From contig NZ_JANFAU010000016.1 of NCBI RefSeq assembly GCF_026130605.1, forward strand, positions 1-64,000: DNA of 64,000 bases, in the 5' to 3' direction. Within the stretch, counting starts at the first letter, position 1, and the number at the start of each line of letters is the position of its first letter. Origin of the DNA: Sphingomonas lycopersici. Lineage in GTDB: Bacteria; Pseudomonadota; Alphaproteobacteria; Sphingomonadales; Sphingomonadaceae. The translations under genes were made by a program, and so were the position numbers. Below the pieces are notes generated by a model. It saw only the letters and a list, made by a program, of their open reading frames with translations. It did no database searches and was not told the DNA's origin. Shown here piece after piece: positions 24,564 to 34,248 of the stretch.

Positions 24564-25165
24564 CGCTGGCGCTGGTCGATATCGAATCGGGCAATTTGCG
24601 CTCAGTCGAGAATGCGCTGCGCGCCGCCGGCGCGGCCGACGTGACCGTCACCGCCGACCCCGACATCATCGCCCGCGCCGAACGCATCGTGCTCCCCGGG
24701 GTCGGCGCGTTCGGCGCCTGCGCGGCCAACCTGCGCGCGGTCGACGGACTCGAACAGGCGCTCGCCGAACGCGTGCTGCGCGGTGGCGCGCCGTTTCTCG
24801 GTATCTGCGTCGGGATGCAACTGATGGCCGAGACGGGCGAGGAAATGGGCACCCACCACGGGCTCGCGTGGATCCGCGGCCGCGTCGCGCGCCTCACGCC
24901 GAGTGATCCGACGGCAAAGGTGCCGCATATGGGGTGGAACGACGTCACCCCGCTCGCCCCGCATCCGTTGCTGGCCGCGGGCGAGGCCTATTTCCTCCAC
25001 AGCTATGCCTTCACCGGCGAGCATATCCTCGCGCAAACCGATCACGCCGGCCCGGTCGCCGCCGCGATCGGGCGCGACAATCTGCTCGGCGTGCAATTCC
25101 ATCCCGAAAAGAGCCAGCGCTACGGCCTCGCTCTGCTCGAACAATTCCTGGTGTGGCGCCCATGA
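24560..25165 (+). CDS. hisH: Imidazole glycerol phosphate synthase, glutaminase subunit
   Basis: A 201-residue class I glutamine amidotransferase that feeds ammonia to HisF. The nucleophile elbow FLGICVGMQLMAE (Cys near residue 80) and the His-Glu pair in LLGVQFHPEKSQ complete the catalytic triad; LVDIESGNLRSVENAL and PHMGWNDV are also typical. The start overlaps the previous stop and its own stop overlaps hisA. Confidence 0.97.
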   Translation: MTLALVDIESGNLRSVENALRAAGAADVTVTADPDIIARAERIVLPGVGAFGACAANLRAVDGLEQALAERVLRGGAPFLGICVGMQLMAETGEEMGTHHGLAWIRGRVARLTPSDPTAKVPHMGWNDVTPLAPHPLLAAGEAYFLHSYAFTGEHILAQTDHAGPVAAAIGRDNLLGVQFHPEKSQRYGLALLEQFLVWRP

Positions 25166-25896
25166 GCCTTATCGTCTTTCCCGCGATCGATCTCAAACAA
25201 GGACAGGTCGTCCGCCTCGCCGAGGGCGATATGGCGCGCGCCACCGTCTACGGCGACGATCCCGCCGCACAGGCGATGTTGTTCGCCGAGGCGGGTGCCG
25301 AGCATCTCCATGTCGTCGATCTCGACGGCGCGTTCGCCGGCCAGTCGGTCAACGGCGATGCGGTGCGCGCAATCGTCGCGCGTTTCCCCGGGCACGTGCA
25401 ATTGGGCGGCGGCATCCGCACCGCGCAAGCGGTCGAGGCGTGGTTCGATCTCGGCGTCGCGCGGGTGGTGATCGGCACCGCCGCGCTGGAGAATCCCGAT
25501 TTCGTCCGCGATATGGCCGCCGCCTTCCCCGGCGGGATCGTCGTTGCGGTCGACGCGCGCGACGGCATGGTCGCGACCAAGGGCTGGGCCGAGGTCTCGA
25601 CCGTCAACGTCACCGATATGGCGCGGCGCTTCGAGGATGCCGGGGTCGCCGCGCTGCTGTTCACCGATGTCGGGCGCGACGGTTTGCTCAAGGGGTGCAA
25701 TGTCGCCGCGACGGTCGATCTGGCGCGCGCGGTCGATATCCCGGTGATCGCCAGCGGCGGGGTCAAGGGGATCGGCGACATCCATATGCTCGCGCTCCAC
25801 ACCCGCGACGGGGTGGAGGGCGTGATCACCGGCCGCGCGCTTTACGACGGGACGCTCGATCTCGCCGCCGCGCTCTCGGTCGCGCGGGCCGCCTGA
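25162..25896 (+). CDS. hisA: ProFAR isomerase (HisA)
   Basis: A 244-residue TIM barrel performing the Amadori rearrangement of ProFAR to PRFAR. Catalytic Asp residues lie in FPAIDLKQGQVVRL (start) and FTDVGRDGLLKG (middle). Phosphate sites include QLGGGIRTAQAVEAW and IASGGVKGIGDI. Translationally coupled at both ends to hisH and hisF. Confidence 0.97.
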   Translation: MSLIVFPAIDLKQGQVVRLAEGDMARATVYGDDPAAQAMLFAEAGAEHLHVVDLDGAFAGQSVNGDAVRAIVARFPGHVQLGGGIRTAQAVEAWFDLGVARVVIGTAALENPDFVRDMAAAFPGGIVVAVDARDGMVATKGWAEVSTVNVTDMARRFEDAGVAALLFTDVGRDGLLKGCNVAATVDLARAVDIPVIASGGVKGIGDIHMLALHTRDGVEGVITGRALYDGTLDLAAALSVARAA

Positions 25897-26663
25897 TGAC
25901 GGTCCGCGCGCGCGTCATTCCCTGCCTCGACGTCGCCAACGGCCGCGTCGTGAAGGGGGTCAATTTCGTCGACCTCAAGGACGCCGGCGATCCGGTCGAG
26001 CAGGCGCGCGCTTATGATGCGGCCGGCGCCGACGAATTGTGCTTCCTCGATATCACCGCCAGCCACGAGGGGCGCGATACGATCCTCGACGTGGTGCGAC
26101 GCACCGCTTCGGTGTGCTTCATGCCGCTGACCGTCGGTGGCGGGGTGCGCACCGCCGACGATGCGCGCGCGCTGCTGCTCGCCGGGGCGGACAAGGTGGC
26201 GGTCAATTCCGCCGCGGTCGCGCGGCCTGAAGTGGTCTCGGATATCGCCGAGCGGTTCGGCAGCCAGTGCTGCGTCGCAAGCGTCGACGCGCGGCGCAGC
26301 GGCGACCGCTGGGAGGTGTTCACCCACGGCGGCCGCCGCGCGACCGGGATCGACGCGGTGGCACATGCGCTGCGGCTGGCGGAATTGGGCGCGGGCGAGT
26401 TGCTCGTCACCTCGATGGACCGCGATGGCACCCGTGACGGCTATGACCTCGCGCTGATCCGCGCGATCGCCGATCGCACCAGCGTCCCCGTCGTCGCCTC
26501 GGGCGGGGTAGGCAATCTCGCGCATCTCGTCGCCGGGGTGACCGAGGGGCACGCCTCGGCGGTGCTCGCCGCGTCGATCTTCCATTTCGGCGAAGCGACG
26601 ATCGCCGGGGCGCATGAAGCGCTCGCGGCGGCGGGCGTACCGGTACGCGCGCCGATCGCCTAG
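25896..26663 (+). CDS. hisF: Imidazole glycerol phosphate synthase, cyclase subunit
   Basis: A 255-residue TIM barrel that combines PRFAR with HisH-derived ammonia. Catalytic Asp residues are in IPCLDVANGRVVKGVNF and TSMDRDGTRDGYD. Last gene of the run; hisE, which often follows hisF in relatives, is absent here. Confidence 0.97.
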   Translation: MTVRARVIPCLDVANGRVVKGVNFVDLKDAGDPVEQARAYDAAGADELCFLDITASHEGRDTILDVVRRTASVCFMPLTVGGGVRTADDARALLLAGADKVAVNSAAVARPEVVSDIAERFGSQCCVASVDARRSGDRWEVFTHGGRRATGIDAVAHALRLAELGAGELLVTSMDRDGTRDGYDLALIRAIADRTSVPVVASGGVGNLAHLVAGVTEGHASAVLAASIFHFGEATIAGAHEALAAAGVPVRAPIA

Positions 26664-26761
26664 ACGCTATCCGTCAGACCGGGTGAGGGGCGAAGGCCGG
26701 GCAGGTCTTTCGTCTCCAGGCCCGCAATGCCTTGTCGCGCCTTTTCTGGTATATAGGCTGG

Positions 26762-27445
26762 ATGGTCGGCCGATTGCGCACCCGATATCTCGACCTTCTC
26801 GGGTCGATCTACATCTATAACGAGCACCGCGGCTATACCGCGCTCGACCGGGTGCTCGAAGCCGTCCGCGCCCGCGCGCCCGACGATCTCGCGCTGATCG
26901 CCGCGATCGAGAAACATCGCGCCGACGAGCGCAAACATTATCTCATGTTCCGCCGCTGGTTCGAGATGCGCGGGGTGATGCCGCTCGCGGTCGATCGCGC
27001 GTGCGGGCATATCGACCGTTTCGTCGAGATCATGTTCCGCCGGCATATCGACGAGCTCGATACCCAGGCGATCATCGCCAGCGACGATCAGTTCGAGAAA
27101 CTGTGCCGCGTGATCTCGCTCACCGAGCAGCGCGGCTATCGCCAGGTCGAGATTTTGCTGCGCCACCCGATCGTCCGCCGCGATCGCGTGCTGATCAAGA
27201 TCTTCCGCATCATCGAGCGCGACGAGCCGAGCCACTGGGCGCCCTATGACGGCTGGCTCGCGGCGCACGGCAAACGCCCCGCGCGCTGGTGGGAGCACGC
27301 GATCGACACGTTCATCCATTCGGAACTGCTGTTCCTCAAACTGCCTTTGCTGTTCGTTTCGCGCGTCGCCCGGCGCACCGACTGGGCCGATCGCGACGAT
27401 CCCGCCGAACGTCTCGCCTCACCGTTCAGCCTCGCGGCGGAGTGA
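26762..27445 (+). CDS. Ferritin-like helical protein of unknown function
   Basis: A 227-residue, largely helical, basic protein. Two Glu/His clusters resemble di-iron ferritin-like helices: IEKHRADERKHYLMFRRW near residue 52 and RIIERDEPSHWAPYDGW near residue 150. A hydrophobic stretch close to the C-terminus (ELLFLKLPLLFV) could associate with membrane. The ATG at 26762 is used; the frame also opens at a TTG at 26732, adding SRLFWYIGWM-like residues. Downstream of hisF with 98 bp between, so it may be transcribed separately. Confidence 0.6.
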   Translation: MVGRLRTRYLDLLGSIYIYNEHRGYTALDRVLEAVRARAPDDLALIAAIEKHRADERKHYLMFRRWFEMRGVMPLAVDRACGHIDRFVEIMFRRHIDELDTQAIIASDDQFEKLCRVISLTEQRGYRQVEILLRHPIVRRDRVLIKIFRIIERDEPSHWAPYDGWLAAHGKRPARWWEHAIDTFIHSELLFLKLPLLFVSRVARRTDWADRDDPAERLASPFSLAAE

Positions 27446-27477
27446 ATTACACCACGTTAGATCGGCACATCCTCTCC

Positions 27478-27510
27478 CCGTTCGGGCTGAGATTGTCGAA
27501 GGGCGAACGG
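27478..27510. repeat. Short REP-like hairpin between the ferritin-like gene and mutL
   Basis: CCGTTCG and CGAACGG form a 7-bp stem around GGGCTGAGATTGTCGAAG-type repeat sequence. Located between two convergent genes, it may serve as terminator for both. Confidence 0.65.
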
Positions 27511-27528
27511 CGTGTGGACGGCCCCCCG

Positions 27529-29313
27529 TCACTTCCGCCCGAACAATTTCTCGATATCGCCGTGCGCCAGCTTCACCCAGGTCGGGCGGCCGTGGTTGCA
27601 CTGGCCCGAATGCGGGGTCACTTCCATCTCGCGCAGCAGCGCGTTCATCTCGGCGACCGACAGCACCCGCCCCGCGCGGACCGAGCCGTGGCACGCCATC
27701 GTCCCCGCCACCGCATCGAGCCGCTCGCGCAGCGACAAGGCCTGATCGAACGCCGCCAGCTCGTCGGCAAGATCGGTGATCAGCCCCGCCGGATCGCCCG
27801 CGCCGAGCAGCGCCGGGGTCGCGCGGACGAGGATCGCGCGCGGGCCGAACCGCTCGAGTTCCAGCCCCAGCTCAGCCAGCTCCGCCGCCCGCGCCTCGAG
27901 CCGGTCGCATCCGGGCTCGTCCAGTTCGACCACCTCGGGGATCAGCAGCGCCTGCGACGCCACCCGCCCCCCGGCGAGCGCGCGGCGCATCCGTTCGAGC
28001 ACCAGCCGCTCGTGCGCGGCATGCTGGTCGACGATGACGAGCCCGTCCTCCGCCTCGGCGACGATATAGGTTTTGGCGACCTGCCCGCGCGCCACACCGA
28101 GCGGATGATCGGCGCGCTCGGGCGGCGGGGCGAACGCGGGTTCGGCACGTGCCTGCGGCGGTGGCGCGAAGAACGCCGGGCGACGATCGGCGACCGACGG
28201 GCCGATCGCCGCGCCATGATGCTGGGTCATCGCGGGCCAGATCGTCGGCTGCCGCTCGACCGGCGGCGGGGTATCGATCTCGCTGCGCCACATCGCCAGC
28301 GCATCTTCAGCCGGGCGGTTCGTCACGCGATGCCCTGCCCCGTCGAGCGCGCGGCGAATCCCGCTGACGATCATCCCGCGGATCATCGCCGGATCGCGGA
28401 AGCGCACCTCGGTCTTGGCGGGGTGGACGTTCACATCGACCTGATCGGGCGGCACATCGAGGAACAACGCCACCACCGCATGCCGGTCGCGCGGCATCAT
28501 CTCGGCATAGGCCCCGCGAATCGCACCGATCAGCAGCCGGTCCTTCACCGGCCGCCCGTTGACGAACAGATATTGGTGATCGGCGATGCCGCGGTGGAAG
28601 GTCGGCAGCCCGGCAACCCCGCCGAGCACCACCCCCTCGCGCTCCAGATCGACCGCGACCGAATTCTCCGCCAGCGCGCGATCGGTGAGCAGGGCGACGC
28701 GCCCCGGCCGGTCCTCCGCCTGCAACGCCGCCAGCGCGCGCCGCCCGTCATGCTCGACGGTGAAGGCGATATCGGGCCGCGCCATCGCCAGCCGTTTAAC
28801 CACATCGAGGCAGGCGGCATATTCGCCGCGCGTCGATCGCAAGAATTTACGTCGCGCCGGAACCTTGGCGAACAGCCCCTCGACCACAACCCGCGTCCCC
28901 GGCGGCAACGCGGCCGGCCCCTCGCGCACCAGCACGCCATTGTCGATCGTCCGCGCCCAGCCGTCGGCGCCGCGCGGGCGGCTTTCGAGCGTCAGCCGCG
29001 CGACGCTGGCGATCGACGGCAGCGCCTCGCCGCGAAACCCCAGAGTCGCCACCGAATCGATGTCGTCGGAAGGCAGCTTGGAGGTGGCGTGACGCTCGCA
29101 CGCCAGCGCCATTTCGTCGGGGGTCATCCCGCAGCCGTCGTCGGCCACCTCGATCCGCTCGACCCCGCCGGCGGACAAGGCCACCGCGATCCGCGCGGCG
29201 CCGGCGTCGATCGCATTCTCGACCAGCTCCTTCAACGCGCTGGCCGGTCTTTCTACCACTTCACCGGCAGCGATGCGGTTGATCAAATGCTCGGGCAAAC
29301 GGCGTATTGACAC
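27529..29313 (-). CDS. mutL: DNA mismatch repair protein MutL
   Basis: A 594-residue GHKL ATPase that links MutS mismatch recognition to downstream repair. N-terminal ATPase motifs are LINRIAAGEVVERPASALKELVENAIDAG, EVADDGCGMTPDEMALACERHATSKL and TLGFRGEALPSIASV. The C-terminal dimerisation domain holds VIVDQHAAHERLVLERM, and the tail has CNHGRPTWVKL. The GTG at 29313 (VSIRRLPEHLINRIAAGE) is chosen; upstream in-frame codons extend 38 residues with no MutL similarity. Divergent from mreB. Confidence 0.95.
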   Translation of the reverse strand: MSIRRLPEHLINRIAAGEVVERPASALKELVENAIDAGAARIAVALSAGGVERIEVADDGCGMTPDEMALACERHATSKLPSDDIDSVATLGFRGEALPSIASVARLTLESRPRGADGWARTIDNGVLVREGPAALPPGTRVVVEGLFAKVPARRKFLRSTRGEYAACLDVVKRLAMARPDIAFTVEHDGRRALAALQAEDRPGRVALLTDRALAENSVAVDLEREGVVLGGVAGLPTFHRGIADHQYLFVNGRPVKDRLLIGAIRGAYAEMMPRDRHAVVALFLDVPPDQVDVNVHPAKTEVRFRDPAMIRGMIVSGIRRALDGAGHRVTNRPAEDALAMWRSEIDTPPPVERQPTIWPAMTQHHGAAIGPSVADRRPAFFAPPPQARAEPAFAPPPERADHPLGVARGQVAKTYIVAEAEDGLVIVDQHAAHERLVLERMRRALAGGRVASQALLIPEVVELDEPGCDRLEARAAELAELGLELERFGPRAILVRATPALLGAGDPAGLITDLADELAAFDQALSLRERLDAVAGTMACHGSVRAGRVLSVAEMNALLREMEVTPHSGQCNHGRPTWVKLAHGDIEKLFGRK

Positions 29314-29470
29314 GCTTCGTCCCCTAGCCCAAGCGGCGTCATCCCGCGACCCCGTAAGACGTTTTATTTGGCCGTGCACGCCAATGCACCTTGCGGCGGG
29401 AAGCGCGGGATGGTTGGCGTATTGCACCGCGTGCTCGGCGCGGCGACTCGGGGACGGAAACTAGCGCATC

Positions 29471-30511
29471 ATGGCCTTTTCGCGTTTTTTCAAGTTCATG
29501 TCGCATGACATGGCGATCGATCTCGGCACAGCGAACACGGTCGTCTATCTGCGCGGCCGTGGAATCGTGCTCAACGAGCCGTCGGTGGTCGCGGTCGAGA
29601 CGATCAACGGCATCAAGAAGGTGAAGGCGGTCGGCGACGACGCCAAGCTGATGATGGGCAAAACCCCGGGCAATATCGAGGCGATCCGCCCGTTGCGCGA
29701 CGGCGTGATCGCCGACATCGACGTCGCCGAGCAGATGATCAAGAGCTTCATCTACAAGGTCCACGGCCAGCGGCGCTTCATGCGCTGGCCCGAGATCGTG
29801 ATCTGCGTCCCCTCGGGCTCGACCAAGGTCGAGCGCCGCGCGATCCGCGATGCCGCTTCCAACGCCGGCGCGAGCCAGGTGTGGCTGATCGAGGAGCCGA
29901 TGGCCGCCGCGATCGGCGCCGATATGCCGGTGACCGAGCCGATCGGCAGCATGGTCGTCGATATCGGCGGCGGCACCACCGAAGTCGCGGTGCTCTCGCT
30001 GCGCGGCCTTGCTTACACCACCAGCGTCCGCGTCGGCGGCGACAAGATGGACGAGGCGATCGTCAGCTACGTCCGCCGCAACCACAACCTCTTGATCGGC
30101 GAAGCCACCGCCGAGCGGATCAAGCAGGAAGTCGGCATCGCCAAGCCGCCCGCGGACGGGATCGGTGCGACGATCCACATCAAGGGCCGCGATCTGGTCA
30201 ACGGCGTGCCGAAGGAAATCCAGATCAACCAGGGCCAGATCGCCGAGGCGCTGAGCGAGCCGGTGGCGACGATCGTCGAGGGCGTCCGCGTCGCGCTGGA
30301 AAATACCGCGCCCGAGCTCGCCGCCGATATCGTCGATCAGGGCATCGTGCTGACCGGCGGCGGCGCGCTGCTGCAGGGGCTCGACGAAGTGCTGCGCGAC
30401 GAGACCGGGCTCCCCGTCACCGTCGCCGAGGACCCGCTGACCTGCGTTGCCCTGGGCACCGGGCGCGCGCTTGAAGACCCGATGTATCGCGGCGTATTGC
30501 AGAGCGGTTGA
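29471..30511 (+). CDS. mreB: Rod-shape actin homologue MreB
   Basis: A 346-residue bacterial actin that forms membrane filaments guiding lateral wall synthesis. Phosphate 1 (MAIDLGTANTVVYLRGRGIV), phosphate 2 (MVVDIGGGTTEVAVLSL) and the adenosine motif (IVLTGGGALLQGLDEVL) are intact, and the N-terminal amphipathic segment FSRFFKFMSHD fits membrane binding. First gene of mreB-mreC-mreD-mrdA-rodA, with 253 bp and a repeat before mreC. Confidence 0.98.
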   Translation: MAFSRFFKFMSHDMAIDLGTANTVVYLRGRGIVLNEPSVVAVETINGIKKVKAVGDDAKLMMGKTPGNIEAIRPLRDGVIADIDVAEQMIKSFIYKVHGQRRFMRWPEIVICVPSGSTKVERRAIRDAASNAGASQVWLIEEPMAAAIGADMPVTEPIGSMVVDIGGGTTEVAVLSLRGLAYTTSVRVGGDKMDEAIVSYVRRNHNLLIGEATAERIKQEVGIAKPPADGIGATIHIKGRDLVNGVPKEIQINQGQIAEALSEPVATIVEGVRVALENTAPELAADIVDQGIVLTGGGALLQGLDEVLRDETGLPVTVAEDPLTCVALGTGRALEDPMYRGVLQSG

Positions 30512-30563
30512 CGGGCAGACTTTTTATCAGAGACGGTTGGGAAATGGCCTTCAGCTTTCCCCC

Positions 30564-30657
30564 GTCATTCCCGCGCAGGCGGGAATCCATTCAACCGACG
30601 CTCGGCGAAAGAATCGCAGCGACAGCGCGAATGGATTCCCGCCTTTGCGGGAATGAC
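30564..30657. repeat. Paired inverted REP-like element in the mreB-mreC gap
   Basis: Two 28-bp arms, 30564-30591 and 30630-30657, are near-perfect inverted copies (GTCATTCCCGC...GGGAATCCATT and its complement) differing by one base pair within the internal hairpin loop region. Each arm contains its own CCCGC/GCGGG hairpin. This GTCATTCCCGC family is frequent between genes in GC-rich Proteobacteria. Located inside the rod operon, it could attenuate or stabilise transcript between mreB and mreC. Confidence 0.8.
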
Positions 30658-30764
30658 GGAAAGCTGGCGGCGGAGAAAATCCACTGATGCCTTTTCCAAT
30701 CGGGCTTTTAGTGTTTAGTTCATCTGCGGCGCCGACCAGCGCCGCCACTCGAAGGGCATAGGTG

Positions 30765-31649
30765 ATGGCGCCGACGCGGGACCGGCGCCCGGGTTTCTCG
30801 CGGCGGGCGCAATATTCGCTGTTTCTGACCTATATCCTGGCCATCGCCGGCGCGGTGGTCGGCGCGGTGCTGCTCGCCCTCTCGACATTCAACCCGCCGG
30901 CCTTCGCGGCGCTGCGCGCGACGGTGCGCGAGGTGACCACCCCGGTCTCGTCGGGGATTTCCGCTGTGTTCGGCGTGGTCTCGGGCGTTCCCGATGCGAT
31001 CGGCAGCTATTTCCACGTCCGCACCGAGAATGAAGCATTGCGCGCCGAGGTGAAGCGTACCCGCGCCGCGCTGACCCAGGCGCAGATCATCGTGCGCGAC
31101 AATCGCCGGCTGCGCGGGTTGCTCAAGCTGCGCGACGGCGATGCCGCACCGGTCGTCACCGCGCGGATCGTCAGTTCCTCCGCATCGAGCACGCGACGCT
31201 ATGGCGTGCTCAACGCCGGGAGCTGGCAGGGCGTGCGCGAGGGGCAGCCGGTACGCGGCCCCGACGGGCTGCTCGGCCGCATCGTGGAAACCGGCCCCAA
31301 TACCGCGCGCGTACTGCTGCTCACCGATCCCGACAGCATCGTCCCGGTCCGCCGCATCGGCGACGGCATGCCCGCGTTGGCTGCCGGACGCGGCGACGGG
31401 ATGGTCGATATCCGCTCGGTCGATACCGGCGACGCCAAATTGCGCCCCGGCGACCGCTTCGTCACCTCGGGCACCGGCGGAATCTATGCGCCGGGCGTGC
31501 TCGTCGCACGGGTCGTCCGCGCCGGCAGCGATACCGCCCCGGCGCAGCCCTACGCCCGCCCCGACACGTTCGACTTTGCCCTCGTCAGCGCGGCCTTCGT
31601 TCCGCCCCCGCCGCCGGCGCGCCCGCAGCCGCCCAAGACCAGAAGATGA
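30765..31649 (+). CDS. mreC: Rod-shape-determining protein MreC
   Basis: A 294-residue bitopic protein of the elongasome. One transmembrane helix (about residues 17-42) precedes a coiled-coil segment (FHVRTENEALRAEVKRTRAALTQAQ), then the beta-barrel MreC domain (VVTARIVSSSASSTRRYGVLNAG, GPDGLLGRIVETGPNTARVLLLTDPDSIVPV). A Pro-rich tail ends the protein. The ATG at 30765 has GAAGGG about nine bases upstream; a GTG just before it is the alternative. Stop overlaps mreD by four bases. Confidence 0.95.
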   Translation: MAPTRDRRPGFSRRAQYSLFLTYILAIAGAVVGAVLLALSTFNPPAFAALRATVREVTTPVSSGISAVFGVVSGVPDAIGSYFHVRTENEALRAEVKRTRAALTQAQIIVRDNRRLRGLLKLRDGDAAPVVTARIVSSSASSTRRYGVLNAGSWQGVREGQPVRGPDGLLGRIVETGPNTARVLLLTDPDSIVPVRRIGDGMPALAAGRGDGMVDIRSVDTGDAKLRPGDRFVTSGTGGIYAPGVLVARVVRAGSDTAPAQPYARPDTFDFALVSAAFVPPPPPARPQPPKTRR

Positions 31650-32158
31650 GCGCCGAATCGCGCAAACCGTTCGAGGCGACGCTTCCCGCGGGCCGCGCGC
31701 GCGCGATTCCGTGGCTGACGGTGATGGCGGGCTCGCTCGTCACCGTGGCGCCGTTCGGCGCGACGCTGGGGCTGCTCCCGCCGTGCGGGTTGCTGATGCT
31801 GCTGGCGTGGCGATTGCTCGCCCCGCTCGCGCTGCGCCGCTGGGTGCCGCCGTTGCTCGGGCTGTTCGACGATCTGGTCAGCGGCCAGCCGCTTGGCAGC
31901 GCGATGGTGCTGTGGACGCTGACCTTCTTTCTGGTCGACCTGTTCGACCAGCGCACGATGTTCCGCGATTTCTGGCAGGATTGGCTGATCGCCGCCGCGG
32001 CGATCGCGATGTGCCTCGCCGGCGGCCGGATCGTCGCGACACCGCTTACCGCGCACGTCGATGCCGTGCTAGTGATACAGATCGTCGTGTCGATCCTCGT
32101 CTTTCCCCTTGCCGCGCGTATCGTCGCCTGGATTGACCGCAAACGGGCGGTCGAATGA
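31646..32158 (+). CDS. mreD: Rod-shape-determining protein MreD
   Basis: A 170-residue polytopic membrane protein with about five helices. MreD features include LLGLFDDLVSGQPLGSAMVLWTLTFFLVDLFDQRT in the middle. It bridges MreC and the PBP2-RodA synthase. Overlaps mreC and mrdA by four bases each. Confidence 0.93.
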   Translation: MSAESRKPFEATLPAGRARAIPWLTVMAGSLVTVAPFGATLGLLPPCGLLMLLAWRLLAPLALRRWVPPLLGLFDDLVSGQPLGSAMVLWTLTFFLVDLFDQRTMFRDFWQDWLIAAAAIAMCLAGGRIVATPLTAHVDAVLVIQIVVSILVFPLAARIVAWIDRKRAVE

Positions 32159-34248
32159 CGCGCGCGCCGCGGATCGCCACCGAGGCGCAGCAAGGCTACA
32201 CCTTCTCGCGCCGCGCCTGGCTGCTCGGCACCGCGCAGCTCGGCGTGGGGGGATTGCTCGTCGCGCGAATGGGCTGGCTCGCGATCGCCGAGAATGAGCG
32301 CTACAGCACGCTCTCCGAAAGCAACCGGGTCAACAACACGATGATCCCGCCGCGTCGCGGCTGGATCGTCGACCGCGCCGGGCATCCGATCGCCGACAAC
32401 CGCACCGACTTCCGCGTCGACCTGATCCCCGATCGCGTCGAGGATCTCGATCGCACGCTCGCGCTGCTCCAGAAATTGCTCGACCTCACCCCCGAGGACC
32501 TACTCCGCGTGCGCGCCGATCTCAAAAAAGCCGCCGGGTTCCAGCCGGTGCAGGTGGTGGACAATATCTCGTGGGAGCGGTTCGCCGCGGTGCAGGTGCG
32601 CCAGCCCGAGCTGCCCGGGGTCGCGCCGACCCGCGGCTTCGCGCGCAACTATCCCGCCGGCGCGGCGGTGGCGCATCTCACCGGCTATGTCGGCACCGCC
32701 ACCGCCGAGCAATATAAAGCGACCAAGGATCCCTTGCTCGTCACCCCCGGGTTCAAGGTCGGCAAGGACGGGCTCGAAAAGACACTCGAAAAGCAATTGC
32801 GCGGCACCCCTGGCGCGAAACGGGTCGAGGTGACCGCACGCGGCAAGGTGGTCGCCGAACTCGCCACCCGCCCCGACATTCCCGGCAAGACGCAGAAGCT
32901 GACGATCGACGTCGGGCTGCAGGAATATGCCGCGCGGCGGCTCGGCACCAATTCGGGCTCGGTCGTCGTGTTCGACTGCCAGACCGGCGAGATGCTCGCG
33001 ATGGTCTCGATGCCGGCCTATGATCCCAACAGCTTCTCCGCCGGGATCAGCCATCTCGAATGGCAGATGCTGAGCGCCAACGATCACGTCCCGTTGATGA
33101 ACAAGGTGACCCAGGGGCTCTATCCCCCGGGCTCGACCGTCAAGCCGATGAACGGCCTCGCGCTGCTCGAGGCGGGGGTCAGCCCCGATGAGCGAATTTT
33201 CTGCTCGGGGTCGCTCCGCGTCGGCAACGGCATCTTCCACTGCCACAAGAAGCGCGGCCACGGCCCGCTCGATCTGCGCAACGCGATCGCGCAGAGCTGC
33301 GACATCTATTTCTACGAAATGATCCGCCGGCTGGGCTATGATCGTGTCGCGCCGATCGCGCGGATGGTCGGGCTCGGACAGAAATTCGATCTACCGCTCG
33401 CCACCCAGCGCTACGGCACCGTGCCCGACAGCGCGTGGAAGAGCCGCAAGTACAAGAGCAATTGGACGGTCGCGGATTCGCTCAACGCCTCGATCGGCCA
33501 GGGCTATGTGCTGGCCAATCCGCTCCAGCTCGCGGTGATGGCGGCGCGGATCGGCTCGGGGCGGATGATCCAGCCGAGCCTGCTCGCCGATCACGTCCAC
33601 TCGGGTGCCGCCGCGCTGACGGTCAACCCCGATCATCTGCGCATCGTGCGCGAAGGGATGTGGAAGGTGGTCAACGGCGGGGGCACCGGCGGCGCGTCGC
33701 GAATGTATGTCCCCGGCATCCAGCTCGCCGCCAAGACGGGCACCGCGCAGGTCCGCCGCATCACGATGGCCGAGCGGCGCGGGGGGGTGCTCAAGAACGC
33801 CAGCCTGCCGTTCAAGCTGCGCGACCACGCATTGTTCGTCTGCTTCGCGCCCGCGGACAATCCGCGCTATGCCGCGGCGATCGTGCTCGAACATGGCGGC
33901 CATACCGTGCGCAATCTCGATTCGCCGATGATTGGGCGCGATATCATGACCTGGCTGTTCGATCGCGATCTGGCGATGAAGTCGCTCGCCGAGGTGGAGC
34001 CGACCTGGGGCGGCGACATCCGTACCCGCATGGCCGCCGAGGCCGCCGCCTATCGCGCCGCCAATGCCGCCGAGACCGAGGCCGGGCTCGGCACCGAAAC
34101 CGACGCCCCCGCCCCCACCGCCGCCCCGGCGGTCGAGGCGGTGACGCGCGCGCGCAACGCCAATGCCGATGCCACCCCCGGTGATATCGCCAACACCGGC
34201 GGCGTCGCGGGCACCACCGGCTCCCCCGATACCGGGACGCCCGATTGA
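32155..34248 (+). CDS. mrdA: Penicillin-binding protein 2
   Basis: A 697-residue class B transpeptidase that crosslinks lateral wall glycan with RodA. A TM anchor (residues ~20-42) is followed by the pedestal (PPRRGWIVDRAGHPIADNRTDFRVDLIPD). The transpeptidase motifs are SxxK in YPPGSTVKPMN, SxN-equivalent QSCDIYFYEM and KTG in LAAKTGTAQV. A long Ala/Thr/Pro-rich tail of ~75 residues follows, beyond the usual ~620 residues of the family. Confidence 0.96.
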   Translation: MTRAPRIATEAQQGYTFSRRAWLLGTAQLGVGGLLVARMGWLAIAENERYSTLSESNRVNNTMIPPRRGWIVDRAGHPIADNRTDFRVDLIPDRVEDLDRTLALLQKLLDLTPEDLLRVRADLKKAAGFQPVQVVDNISWERFAAVQVRQPELPGVAPTRGFARNYPAGAAVAHLTGYVGTATAEQYKATKDPLLVTPGFKVGKDGLEKTLEKQLRGTPGAKRVEVTARGKVVAELATRPDIPGKTQKLTIDVGLQEYAARRLGTNSGSVVVFDCQTGEMLAMVSMPAYDPNSFSAGISHLEWQMLSANDHVPLMNKVTQGLYPPGSTVKPMNGLALLEAGVSPDERIFCSGSLRVGNGIFHCHKKRGHGPLDLRNAIAQSCDIYFYEMIRRLGYDRVAPIARMVGLGQKFDLPLATQRYGTVPDSAWKSRKYKSNWTVADSLNASIGQGYVLANPLQLAVMAARIGSGRMIQPSLLADHVHSGAAALTVNPDHLRIVREGMWKVVNGGGTGGASRMYVPGIQLAAKTGTAQVRRITMAERRGGVLKNASLPFKLRDHALFVCFAPADNPRYAAAIVLEHGGHTVRNLDSPMIGRDIMTWLFDRDLAMKSLAEVEPTWGGDIRTRMAAEAAAYRAANAAETEAGLGTETDAPAPTAAPAVEAVTRARNANADATPGDIANTGGVAGTTGSPDTGTPD

